Made by a program: the position numbers and the translations under genes | Notes under the pieces: model-generated | The model's input: the letters and a program-made list of their open reading frames with translations, nothing else | Told to the model about the DNA's origin: nothing | The model's database searches: none | DNA from: JANNGC01 sp043757045 | Lineage (GTDB): Bacteria; Verrucomicrobiota; Verrucomicrobiia; Limisphaerales; SIBH01 | Assembly (NCBI GenBank): GCA_043757045.1 | Contig: JAYVQC010000166.1 | Span: 1 to 22,027 of the forward strand | Reading direction: 5' to 3' | Length of the DNA stretch: 22,027 nucleotides | In this document: positions 1 to 7,650 of the stretch, in pieces | Numbering within the stretch: the stretch's first letter is position 1 | Layout: each line of letters opens with the position of its first letter

Positions 1-54
1 GACGCAGAGGGAAAAATTCTCTCTCTGCGTCTCTGCGTCTCTGCGTCTCTGCGG
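1..54. repeat. Tandem octamer repeat with inverted partner, downstream of hemA
   Basis: Four consecutive copies of the octamer CTCTGCGT occupy 23-54, the last ending in G instead of T. An inverted partner, GACGCAGAG, lies at 1-9, so the stretch can fold into a hairpin. It sits about 30 bases beyond the hemA stop codon on the minus strand, where it could act as a transcription end, although no U-run typical of an intrinsic terminator is evident. The form resembles the short non-coding repeats seen in other gaps of this window. The remainder up to 84 holds nothing else I recognise. Confidence 0.7.
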
Positions 55-84
55 TGAAAAAAAGCTTCATCGTACGCGTGTGCG

Positions 85-1143
85 CTAGTCGTGACCAAAT
101 GCCGGCTTCGAATCGCTGTTCAATGGCGAGCGGCCCGTCGCTTCAAACAACCCTCGCGCCTTTTCGCGGATGATCGCTTCGCACCGCACGATCTCCTCCT
201 TGCGCTGGCGCAGGTAATCCGCAGCGATCGATTGGAGGTCATCAATGTTGTAGAGATAAACGCCCTCCATGAAATTCACCTCCGGCTCGATGTCGCGCGG
301 CACGGCGATGTCAATGAGCAGCAGCGCGCGGTTCCTCCGCAGCTTCATCAGCGGCTCCAGCTTCGCACGATCAATGACGTAATGCGGCGCGCTGGTGCTG
401 CTGATCACGATGTCAATGTTCGCGAACTCTTTCGCCCATTCCTCGAAATGGACGGCGCGTCCTCCGAGTTCGGTGGCGAGCGCCACGGCGCGGTCGTGCG
501 AACGGTTCGACACGATGACGCTGTGCGCGCCGCGTGAGAGCAGGGCGCGGGCGGCCTTCTCGCTGGTCTCACCCGCACCGATGACCATCACCTGGCGGTG
601 GTTCAATGAATCGAAAATTTTCCCCGCCAGTTCCACCGCCACGGACGCGACGGAGATGCTGCCGCGCTGGATGCTCGTCTCGGTGCGGATTTGTTTGGCG
701 GCGTTGAAGGCGCGCTGGAACGTCTTGTTCAGCCGCGCGCCCGTGTGGCGGTGTTGCAGCGCGAGGTCGTAGGCCTTCTTAAGCTGGCCGAGAATTTCCG
801 TCTCGCCGAGCACCATCGAATCGAGACCGGAGGCGACTTTGAACAGGTGTTCCACCGCGTCCTGGCCGGATATTTTGTAGAGTTCGTCGCCCAGCGGGTC
901 GCGGTAATCGTGGGTGCGGACGAGGAATTCCTGAAGGTCGGCAAACGCGCGGCGCGGTTCGAGCGCGGTGGCGGCGTAGATTTCCACGCGGTTGCACGTC
1001 GAGAGAATCACCGCCTCCTCAGCGAGACCGGACTCGCGCAGGGATTGGAGCGCGGACGGAATCTTCGCCTCCGCGAAGGCAAACTTCTCCCGCACCGTGA
1101 CCGGCGACGAATGATGGCTGAGGCCGATGACGACGACTTCCAT
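85..1143 (-). CDS. hemA: Glutamyl-tRNA reductase (short form)
   Basis: This enzyme reduces glutamyl-tRNA(Glu) with NADPH to glutamate-1-semialdehyde, the first committed step of C5-pathway tetrapyrrole synthesis in the cytoplasm. The 352-residue product opens with the family start MEVVVIGLSHHSSPVTVRE. It has the STCNR motif with the catalytic cysteine at C50, the GLDSMVLGETEILGQ motif near residues 106-120, and a nucleotide-binding segment GAGETSEKAA near 191-200. Typical bacterial GluTRs are about 410-430 residues; here the protein ends shortly after the first part of the spinal helix, so most of the C-terminal dimerisation domain is missing. No frameshift is obvious, so this may be a natural short form. 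One base separates its start from the stop of the CcsA/HemX-like gene, indicating one operon. Confidence 0.96.
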   Translation of the reverse strand: MEVVVIGLSHHSSPVTVREKFAFAEAKIPSALQSLRESGLAEEAVILSTCNRVEIYAATALEPRRAFADLQEFLVRTHDYRDPLGDELYKISGQDAVEHLFKVASGLDSMVLGETEILGQLKKAYDLALQHRHTGARLNKTFQRAFNAAKQIRTETSIQRGSISVASVAVELAGKIFDSLNHRQVMVIGAGETSEKAARALLSRGAHSVIVSNRSHDRAVALATELGGRAVHFEEWAKEFANIDIVISSTSAPHYVIDRAKLEPLMKLRRNRALLLIDIAVPRDIEPEVNFMEGVYLYNIDDLQSIAADYLRQRKEEIVRCEAIIREKARGLFEATGRSPLNSDSKPAFGHD

Positions 1144-1144
1144 G

Positions 1145-2050
1145 TCAGGGGCGGTGAATGGGCGACATGAGGCTCGAACCCCAGAACGTGAGCAGCAGGA
1201 AGGCGAAGACCGCGATGGAACCCCACGCGAAGCGGCGTCCGCCCTGCCAGAATTTCCAGCGCATGATGAGCAGCGCGAGGTAGAGCGCCCAGACGAAGAG
1301 CGCCCAGACGATTTTGAAATCCGCGGTCAGCACCACGCCCTGTTGCCGCAGGAACAGCACGCTGATGACGAGCGCGACGGTGAGCAGCGCGAAGCCGGTG
1401 ATGAGCAGTACGCGGATGACGAGTTCAAGCCGCTGGATGGGCGGCATGAAAGCGGTGAGCGCGCGCAATTTGTGCTGCTTCAAGTTGCGTTCCTGCGTGA
1501 GATACATCAGCCCCGCGACCGCACCCATGCCGAACGCGCCATAGGATAGAACGAACGAAACGACGTGCAGCGTGCGCCAGCCGCCGCCGAATTCAGGATG
1601 TCCCGGAGAGCCGACATCCGCCGGCAGAAACAGCGCGAACACGCCGATGCCGAAGAGCAAAGGCGCGGCAAACGCGCCGAGGAAGCGCAGCCGCGACCAC
1701 AAGCCAAACACGAGGTAAGTTGCGGTCATCGTCCAGGCAACGAACTTGGTGGCCTCGTACAGATTGTGGATGGGGCACCGTTCAAGACTGTAGCCGCGCA
1801 TGATCATGGAGGCGGTGTGGAATCCAAACGCGGTGAGCAGGAGAAAGTAGTTCAGGCTGTTGTGTTGCCGCAGGTCACGACGCAGGAGGAAAATGGAATA
1901 CGCGGCGCTGACGCCGTAAAGCAATACGGCGACGGCAAAGCAGTGGCGATCAGTGAAACCGGACACGGGGCGCAAGCTACGGGAGAGGAGCGGCGGAGTC
2001 CAAGCTTGAGGTTTTGCAGGAGCGCGGACCGCCGAGTCCGCGCGATCCAA
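1145..2050 (-). CDS. Cytochrome c assembly/HemX-like membrane protein (CcsA/CcmC family)
   Basis: This is a polytopic inner-membrane protein of the cytochrome c assembly family (CcsA, CcmC and HemX relatives), which handle haem at the membrane. About eight hydrophobic segments can be read. The family core shows as GGWRTLHVVSFVLSYGAFG near residues 156-174, where Trp and His are the usual haem-associated positions. It lies directly upstream of hemA, as hemX genes often do, which supports a tetrapyrrole or cytochrome-biogenesis role. HemX and CcsA cannot be separated from sequence alone. The start is doubtful: the first ~11 residues (MDRADSAVRAP) are encoded by a palindromic repeat that recurs at 2283-2306. 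A GTG at 1964-1966, or a TTG at 1973-1975, just before the conserved FTDRHCFAVAVLL region, is a plausible alternative. Confidence 0.87.
   Translation of the reverse strand: MDRADSAVRAPAKPQAWTPPLLSRSLRPVSGFTDRHCFAVAVLLYGVSAAYSIFLLRRDLRQHNSLNYFLLLTAFGFHTASMIMRGYSLERCPIHNLYEATKFVAWTMTATYLVFGLWSRLRFLGAFAAPLLFGIGVFALFLPADVGSPGHPEFGGGWRTLHVVSFVLSYGAFGMGAVAGLMYLTQERNLKQHKLRALTAFMPPIQRLELVIRVLLITGFALLTVALVISVLFLRQQGVVLTADFKIVWALFVWALYLALLIMRWKFWQGGRRFAWGSIAVFAFLLLTFWGSSLMSPIHRP
2018..2041 (-). repeat. 24-bp palindromic repeat, copy A
   Basis: Read on the minus strand, this copy is identical over 24 bp to 2283-2306 on the plus strand. Each copy contains the hairpin GCGGAC-TCGGCG-GTCCGC, six-base arms around a six-base loop (2024-2041 here). 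The two copies face each other and bracket about 240 bp. In the minus reading frame this copy encodes the peptide ADSAVRAP at the N-terminus of the CcsA-like protein. Confidence 0.8.
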
Positions 2051-2094
2051 CCCAGGGCAAACGCATCTATAGGCTTTGCTTTAGCCGGGCGTTA

Positions 2095-2168
2095 ATTCGT
2101 CTGCCCCAATTCGTCTGCCGCTCCGCTGCCGGAATGAAAAACTGGCAGACGAATTGGGGCAGGCGAAT
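2095..2168. repeat. Large inverted repeat with 25-nt arms
   Basis: The arms at 2095-2119 and 2144-2168 are complementary over 25 positions with one G-T wobble (2100/2163); the inner 19 bp (2101-2119 and 2144-2162) match perfectly. The loop at 2120-2143 is 24 nt. The left arm also holds a direct repeat of AATTCGTCTGCC (2094-2105 and 2109-2120). It lies between the protease gene and the ccsA-like gene, both on the minus strand, where the hairpin could stop or process the transcript. It looks like a dispersed palindromic element. The rest of 2051-2308 contains no gene I can support. Confidence 0.85.
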
Positions 2169-2282
2169 GGGAAAACATCATCGATGATTCCCAGGTCCTC
2201 GCACACCAGGAAAAGCTTTGCTGCGTTGGCCCTGCGATCCCATCAAGGCAACGGAGCGCGCTTTCAGCAGGACGGTGAAGAC

Positions 2283-2306
2283 GCGGACTCGGCGGTCCGC
2301 GCTCCT
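2283..2306 (+). repeat. 24-bp palindromic repeat, copy B
   Basis: This is the inverted partner of 2018-2041, identical over 24 bp. Its hairpin GCGGAC-TCGGCG-GTCCGC is at 2283-2300. It abuts the stop codon of the secreted protease gene (2306-2308 on the minus strand), so its stem-loop would form right after that reading frame ends. Confidence 0.8.
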
Positions 2307-3622
2307 CACTTCTTGGTCCCGCTCTTGTTCGCCTTGTCCGCTGCGGCGGCCTGTCCAGTGACAATGGCGGTGGACGTAGAGGTGCCGACAAACCGCCACT
2401 GCGACTGGCCGTAGTTGACGTTTGCGCCTGCTGGCGCAATGACGTCAACCTCCGGTGAATGATTTGCCCAGTCAGCAATGGTGCCATCTGGATTGCCGGC
2501 CGTGACGCTGGTCACAAACGCATAGGCGGCAGGATAAGTCGGGGCGGTGGTGGGTGTGTTGCCTGCGGCGGCGAAGAACTTCACGCCCTGATCAGAAGAA
2601 CTCTTCATGGTGTTGTAGAGGAACGAACTGTCGCCATCTCCGCCGAGACTCAAGTTCACAAATGTCGCGCCGCCATTCACCGCAAGGTAAATGCCCTTGG
2701 CGATGTCGTAGGTCGTGGTGCTCTCGCCGCATTCGCCGAAGACGTTCACCGGCAGCAGGCGCACCGTGGTGGACTTGTCACCGCTCGTCATGGAGAGCGA
2801 GCGCAAAATGATCTGCGACATGGCGGTGCCGTGTGAGGGTGCGTCATCGCAGGGCGTGCCGCTGGTTTCATAACCGGGCAAGATGAAGTCCGCAAAACCG
2901 CCGCCCTTCGCGTCCACGGCGGAATCCACGACGCCAATCACGGTGTAGGCTCCATCCGGCGACGCCTTGGGAATCAAGTTCAGCGGCTTGCCGGACGAGC
3001 CGAGCGATTGCGCGGACTCGGGTTGCGAGACGTAGTAGTTGTTGTCCACGCTCTCCACCGCCGGATTCTTTTCCAAGGACGAGCGCGCCGTGTCCGCAGC
3101 CGCCTCGTCCTCGAAGCGCAGACGGTAGGTGTTCTGGCCCTCCGAACGACCCACGATTTTTGCGCCGAGCTTCTTCGCGAGGTCTTCAATCTTCTCGCCG
3201 GGCTTGAGCGTGACCACGAGTTCGTTGCCGATGCGGTTGGTGGAACCTTTGCTGACAATGGGTTCAATGGCCCGGGTAGCCTCGGCGCGGGTGTTGCGGA
3301 AGACGAAGAATTTTGAGGAGCCGTTCGTTTCCGGGACGAGCGCGTAATTGTATTCGCCGAGCAAACGCTTCAGCGCCTCGCCTTGTTTCTTGTCGGTGAA
3401 CTTGGTGGTGACGCGCGTTTTGATTTCCGGGTCGAGATAAATTTCCCAGCCCGTGGCCGCCGCGACACGCCCGAGCATCTGCGGCACCGTCCACGTTTCC
3501 ACAGAAGCGTCCACGCGGTCGCGCGCTTTGTCCCACCGCAGCGCATCAGCAGCAGAGCAGGGGAGGAGTGCCGCGAAAAGACCCGCGACGGCAACAGCGA
3601 TTTGGCGGAACCGGGCAATCAT
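2306..3622 (-). CDS. Secreted subtilisin-like serine protease (S8 family) with N-terminal prodomains
   Basis: The 438-residue product has a signal peptide (about 1-25, LFAALLPCSAADA). Residues ~30-110 resemble an STN/secretin-type small domain (TVPQMLGRVAAATGWEIYLD). Residues ~130-198 match a fervidolysin-type propeptide (ELVVTLKPGEKIEDLAKKLG ... NTYRLRFEDE ... NNYYV). The S8 catalytic domain follows, with Asp in VIGVVDSAVD (D233), His in SHGTAMS (H264), oxyanion Asn in AAAGN (N355) and Ser in GTSTSTAIVTG (S415). All triad residues are present, but the Ser motif departs from the usual GTSMAxPxVxG, lacking Met and Pro. Activity is therefore likely but not certain. It should be exported to the periplasm or outside and cleave proteins; the substrate is unknown. 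It is divergent from the dpp operon. Confidence 0.9.
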   Translation of the reverse strand: MIARFRQIAVAVAGLFAALLPCSAADALRWDKARDRVDASVETWTVPQMLGRVAAATGWEIYLDPEIKTRVTTKFTDKKQGEALKRLLGEYNYALVPETNGSSKFFVFRNTRAEATRAIEPIVSKGSTNRIGNELVVTLKPGEKIEDLAKKLGAKIVGRSEGQNTYRLRFEDEAAADTARSSLEKNPAVESVDNNYYVSQPESAQSLGSSGKPLNLIPKASPDGAYTVIGVVDSAVDAKGGGFADFILPGYETSGTPCDDAPSHGTAMSQIILRSLSMTSGDKSTTVRLLPVNVFGECGESTTTYDIAKGIYLAVNGGATFVNLSLGGDGDSSFLYNTMKSSSDQGVKFFAAAGNTPTTAPTYPAAYAFVTSVTAGNPDGTIADWANHSPEVDVIAPAGANVNYGQSQWRFVGTSTSTAIVTGQAAAADKANKSGTKK

Positions 3623-3678
3623 GCGCGCTGAATATATCGGAGTTTAACGCCGGCGCGATGAAAAGGTTGCGTTCGGAT

Positions 3679-3787
3679 GGAGCGCGGGCTTTCCAGCCCG
3701 CAGCAAGCCTCGACGATCGGAAACATTAGTTTGAGAGCAAGTCTTCGTGGCAACGGACTTTGCTGCGGGCTGGAAAACCCGCGCTCC
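3679..3787. repeat. Inverted repeat with 28-nt arms in the protease/dppB divergent gap
   Basis: The arms at 3679-3706 and 3760-3787 are complementary over 28 positions with one mismatch, separated by 53 nt. Each arm is itself a small hairpin: GCGGGCT-TTCC-AGCCCGC in the left arm and a version with one mismatch in the right arm. The element fills much of the 223-bp gap between the divergent protease gene and dppB. It accounts for the spurious upstream extension of the dppB reading frame. It looks like another dispersed palindromic element; any effect on the divergent promoters is unknown. Confidence 0.85.
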
Positions 3788-3845
3788 GACGAAACTCTTT
3801 GCGCCCATCGTAGCACCCCGCCACAGTCTCGCCCGAAGCTGCGCG

Positions 3846-4814
3846 ATGTGGGTCTATTTGCTGAAGCGGTTGTTGCACATGATCCCGATTTTGGTCGGGG
3901 TGTCCTTCCTTACCTACGCTCTGACCGCGCTCATTCCCGGCGATTACTTCACCAAGCTCTCGCAAAATCCACAGGTCACGCCCGACATGCTCGAACGCAT
4001 GCGCACGCGCTACCATCTCGACCGCCCGTGGTACGTCCGCTACGGCTACTGGGTGAAGAACGTGGTCCTGCACGGCGACTTTGGTGAGTCCATCGCCTAC
4101 AAACGTCCAGCGGGTGAACTCATCAAAGCGCGGTTGTGGAACACCTTCTTGCTCTCGATGGCCGCGACCATTCTCGCGTGGTCTGTGGCCGTGCCGCTCG
4201 GCATCTGGGCGGCGGTGCACAAGGATTCATGGATTGACCGGCTTTGTGCGCTTATCGCTTTCGTCGGACTGTCCGTTCCTGAAGTTCTCCTAGCGTTGCT
4301 GGCCCTGATGTTCGCCTACGCCACCGGATGGTTTCCCATTGGCGGTGCGTCCAGTCCGCTGCACGACATCATGGGGCCGTGGGAGAAGCTCAAGGACTCG
4401 CTGCACCATCTGGTGCTGCCCACGGTCGTGCTCGCGGCGGCGGAGATGGCCGGCATCATGCGCCAGATGCGGTCGAACTTGCTGGATGTCTTGCGCGCGG
4501 ACTTCGTGACCACCGCCCGCGCGAAGGGCATGGCCGAGGGCTGGGTCATTTACAAACACGCGCTGCGCAACGCCATCAATCCGCTGCTCACCATCTTCGG
4601 CTATTCCCTCGCGGCGCTCCTCAGTGGCGCGTTCATCGTCGAGAACATCATGGCCTGGCCGGGACTGGGACGGCTGACGATGGAGGCGTTTTTCTCGCAA
4701 GATTATCAGCTCGTCGTCGCCACCGTGGTGATGGCGACCGTGCTGCTCGTGGTGGGAAATTTCATCGCGGATCTGCTCCTCGCCTGGAGCGATCCGCGCA
4801 TCCGGTTGAAGTGA
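3846..4814 (+). CDS. dppB: Peptide-type ABC transporter permease (DppB/OppB family)
   Basis: This is one of the two inner-membrane permease subunits of an oligopeptide/dipeptide/nickel-type importer. The 322-residue product starts MWVYLLKRLLHMIPILVGVS, the usual N-terminal helix of DppB. It has about six membrane segments and the ATPase-contacting EAA loop in the region TTARAKGMAEGWVIYKHALR, followed by NAINPLLTIFG. The frame is open further upstream to 3747, but those residues are encoded by the inverted repeat and have no family similarity, so ATG 3846 is preferred. No strong Shine-Dalgarno sequence is visible. The gene opens a cluster with dppC, dppD and dppF. The substrate cannot be deduced; the symbol denotes family, not proven dipeptide specificity. 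Confidence 0.93.
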   Translation: MWVYLLKRLLHMIPILVGVSFLTYALTALIPGDYFTKLSQNPQVTPDMLERMRTRYHLDRPWYVRYGYWVKNVVLHGDFGESIAYKRPAGELIKARLWNTFLLSMAATILAWSVAVPLGIWAAVHKDSWIDRLCALIAFVGLSVPEVLLALLALMFAYATGWFPIGGASSPLHDIMGPWEKLKDSLHHLVLPTVVLAAAEMAGIMRQMRSNLLDVLRADFVTTARAKGMAEGWVIYKHALRNAINPLLTIFGYSLAALLSGAFIVENIMAWPGLGRLTMEAFFSQDYQLVVATVVMATVLLVVGNFIADLLLAWSDPRIRLK

Positions 4815-4855
4815 CGGCGATGAATGTGATGTTCGCACCAATGGAGTTACTGAGG

Positions 4856-4993
4856 CTCTCCCTTACCCCGGCCCTCTCCCGCTGGGAGAGGGAGAACGGC
4901 ATTCAGCCTCACCACAACCGAATGCGCTCGATTCGACCAACGCTGGCTGACTGTCTCCCTCTCCCAGCGGGAGAGGGCCGGGGTGAGGGAGAA
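4856..4993. repeat. Inverted repeat with ~39-nt arms between dppB and dppC
   Basis: The arms at 4856-4895 and 4954-4993 are complementary over about 39 of 40 positions, with one G-T wobble and a mismatch at the outer end. They are separated by 58 nt. Each arm carries a smaller palindrome, CTCTCCCGCTGGGAGAG. Translated, it gives the LTPALSRWERE-like peptide often seen as a spurious ORF from a widespread bacterial repeat family. It lies inside what should be one transcript, so a strong RNA stem would separate the two permease cistrons and could affect stability or relative expression. Confidence 0.88.
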
Positions 4994-5007
4994 GTTCCAA
5001 CAACTCC

Positions 5008-6075
5008 ATGACCGCCCCCCTCCCCACCGCCATCCCGCTTTCACCTGGCCAACTCGTCTGGCGGCGATTGAAACAAAAGCGCATCGCCATGTTGGGCGCC
5101 TGGGTGCTCATCGTCCTCTATGCCGCTTCGCTGTTCGCCGGTTTTGTCGCGCCCTATAGTTACGAGCGGCAGGATCGTGAACGCTTTTTTCATCCACCGA
5201 CGAGTTGGAAGATTCACAGTAGCTGGATCGCCGTGCCGCACACGGAATCACTCGGCGGCAAGGCGAAGTATCAGACTTTCGCAGATGACACCGCGCCGCT
5301 GAAGTTCTTCGTGCGCGGTGAGAAATACACCTTGCTCGGCTTCATCCCCGCGACCATTCACCTCATCGGCACGGGCAGTGAAAAACACCCGGTCTATTTG
5401 TTCGGCACGGACCAATACGGTCGCGACATCTTTTCGCGTGTGCTTTACGGCTCGCAAGTTTCGCTCTCCATCGGGCTGATCGGCATCGTCCTGTCGTTCA
5501 GCATCGGCATGTTCGTCGGCGGCTTATCCGGCTACCTCGGCGGGCGCGTGGATGGCGTGGCGATGCGCGTGACGGAACTGATCATGTCGGTGCCCGCGCT
5601 CTATCTCATCATGGCCTTGCGCGCGGTATTTCCGGCGAGCTTGAGCGCGACGCAGGCGTATTTGCTCATCGTGGTCATCCTGAGTTTTGTCGGCTGGGCG
5701 AGCAAGGCGCGGGTCATTCGCGGCATGGCGCTCTCGGTGCGCGAGCGGCAGTTTGTCCTCGCCGCGCGTTCGCTCGGCCAGACCACGCCGAAGATTATTT
5801 TGAAACACATTCTCCCCAGCACGTTTTCGTACGCCATCGTCGCGGCCACGTTGAGCGTGCCGTACTACATCCTCGGCGAAGTCGTACTCAGTTTTCTGAA
5901 CGTGGGCGTGCAGGAGCCAGACGCGAGCTGGGGCAACATGTTGAGCGCGGCGCAGAACACCGAGTATTTGCAGAACCATCCGTGGCTGCTCGCACCGGGC
6001 GCGGCCATCTTCATCACGGTTCTGGCTTTCAACTTTCTTGGCGACGGTTTAAGAGACGCGCTCGATACCAAGTGA
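5008..6075 (+). CDS. dppC: Peptide-type ABC transporter permease (DppC/OppC family)
   Basis: This is the second permease subunit, partnering DppB in the membrane. The 355-residue protein has an N-terminal cytoplasmic stretch (WRRLKQKRIAMLGAW), a first membrane helix near 30-50, and the DppC hallmark GTDQYGRDIFSRVLYGSQVS near residues 132-151. The EAA loop region reads FVLAARSLGQTTPKIILKHI, followed by LGEVVLSFLNVGVQEPDASWGNML. Typical members are about 280-310 residues. The extra length is mainly a periplasmic insert of roughly 60 residues after helix 1 (about 55-125). ATG 5008 lies just after the inverted repeat; no clear ribosome binding site is visible. It is expected to be cotranscribed with dppB and dppD. 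Confidence 0.94.
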   Translation: MTAPLPTAIPLSPGQLVWRRLKQKRIAMLGAWVLIVLYAASLFAGFVAPYSYERQDRERFFHPPTSWKIHSSWIAVPHTESLGGKAKYQTFADDTAPLKFFVRGEKYTLLGFIPATIHLIGTGSEKHPVYLFGTDQYGRDIFSRVLYGSQVSLSIGLIGIVLSFSIGMFVGGLSGYLGGRVDGVAMRVTELIMSVPALYLIMALRAVFPASLSATQAYLLIVVILSFVGWASKARVIRGMALSVRERQFVLAARSLGQTTPKIILKHILPSTFSYAIVAATLSVPYYILGEVVLSFLNVGVQEPDASWGNMLSAAQNTEYLQNHPWLLAPGAAIFITVLAFNFLGDGLRDALDTK

Positions 6076-6076
6076 A

Positions 6077-6167
6077 TGACGAATTCCAAATGACGAATGA
6101 CGAATGGCTGGCCGAGCGGCTGCCGAGTCGTCCGGTTCGTCATTCGTCATTCGTCATTCGTCATTCC
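6077..6167. repeat. Heptamer-based inverted repeat between dppC and dppD
   Basis: Four tandem copies of the heptamer TTCGTCA occupy 6136-6163. The complementary heptamer TGACGAA occurs three times on the left side (6077-6083, 6091-6097, 6098-6104), so the region can fold into a long stem with a loop around 6105-6135. It fills almost the whole 95-bp gap between dppC and dppD, and the dppD start codon follows at 6171 with no evident Shine-Dalgarno sequence. The heptamer make-up resembles the AATCAGT array at 12251-12277 and the ATTGAGG array in recN. Confidence 0.85.
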
Positions 6168-6170
6168 TAA

Positions 6171-7148
<978 letters not shown>

Positions 7149-7180
7149 CGCCCGCGCCCACGCGAGTTTAGTTTCACGCC

Positions 7181-7381
7181 ATGACCGTCCAGGAAATCAA
7201 AGCCGCCATCCCGTCGCTCACGATGGAAGAACGCGCCGAGATCGCCGCGTGCCTGAACATGTGGGAGGACGACGAGTGGGACTTGCAGATGAAGCGTGAC
7301 GTGGCCGCCGGCAAACTCGACAAGCTGCTGAACAAAGTGGACGAGGACATCGCGTCCGGAAATCTTCGTGAGCTTCCGTGA
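7181..7381 (+). CDS. Putative antitoxin of a RelE/ParE-type module
   Basis: A 66-residue acidic protein, MTVQEIKAAIPSLTMEERAE..., with a helical N-terminus (SLTMEERAEIAACL) typical of addiction-module components. The C-terminal half (MKRDVAAGKLDKLLNKVDED) resembles the toxin-wrapping tail of antitoxins paired with RelE/ParE toxins. Its stop codon overlaps the GTG start of the following toxin-like gene by four bases (GTGA at 7378-7381), the usual antitoxin-first arrangement with translational coupling. It would neutralise the toxin and may repress the pair, but I see no clear DNA-binding domain. The pair lies between dppD and dppF on the same strand. The function is inferred from size, order and weak similarity. 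Confidence 0.72.
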   Translation: MTVQEIKAAIPSLTMEERAEIAACLNMWEDDEWDLQMKRDVAAGKLDKLLNKVDEDIASGNLRELP

Positions 7382-7647
7382 TTTCCAAAACCAACCCGGA
7401 CTTTTGGAAATGCTTTCATGAACTGCCCGCCGAGGTCCAGGAGCAGGCCCGGCGAAAATACCGCTTGTGGCGTGACGATCCTCATCAAGCAACGCTGCGT
7501 TTTAAACCGCTGTTTGACGACGTGTGGTCAGTCCGTATCAATCAAAGCTATCGCTCGGTCGGGCGGAAAAAGGGAAGCCTGGTCGTCTGGTTCTGGATTG
7601 GCACGCATGGGGATTACGACCAACTCCTCAAACGCCTCGCCGGTTAA
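7378..7647 (+). CDS. Putative RelE/ParE-family toxin
   Basis: An 89-residue basic protein with a RelE/ParE-like pattern: FWKCFHELPAEVQEQARRKY at the N-terminus, LRFKPLFDDVWSVRINQSYRSVG in the middle strands, and VVWFWIGTHGDYDQLL at the end. Relatives of this type (including HigB-like proteins) either cleave mRNA on the ribosome or poison gyrase; which applies here cannot be told. The start is GTG 7378, overlapping the antitoxin stop. It ends three bases before the GTG start of dppF (7651), so the pair fits tightly into the transporter operon and may be read with it. Confidence 0.77.
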   Translation: MISKTNPDFWKCFHELPAEVQEQARRKYRLWRDDPHQATLRFKPLFDDVWSVRINQSYRSVGRKKGSLVVWFWIGTHGDYDQLLKRLAG

Positions 7648-7650
7648 TTT

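Noticed and set aside
2092..2487. A 131-codon minus-strand open frame between the protease and ccsA-like genes
   Set aside because: It consists of repeat sequence plus out-of-frame protease sequence, with no domain or start signal.
4328..5011. Open frame across the dppB 3' end and the inverted repeat (LTPALSRWERE peptide)
   Set aside because: It is out of frame with dppB, and its distinctive peptide comes from a palindromic repeat that commonly yields false ORFs.
6077..6167. Possible CRISPR-like array
   Set aside because: The units are only seven bases and directly tandem, with no spacers. They form an inverted repeat, and no cas genes are near.
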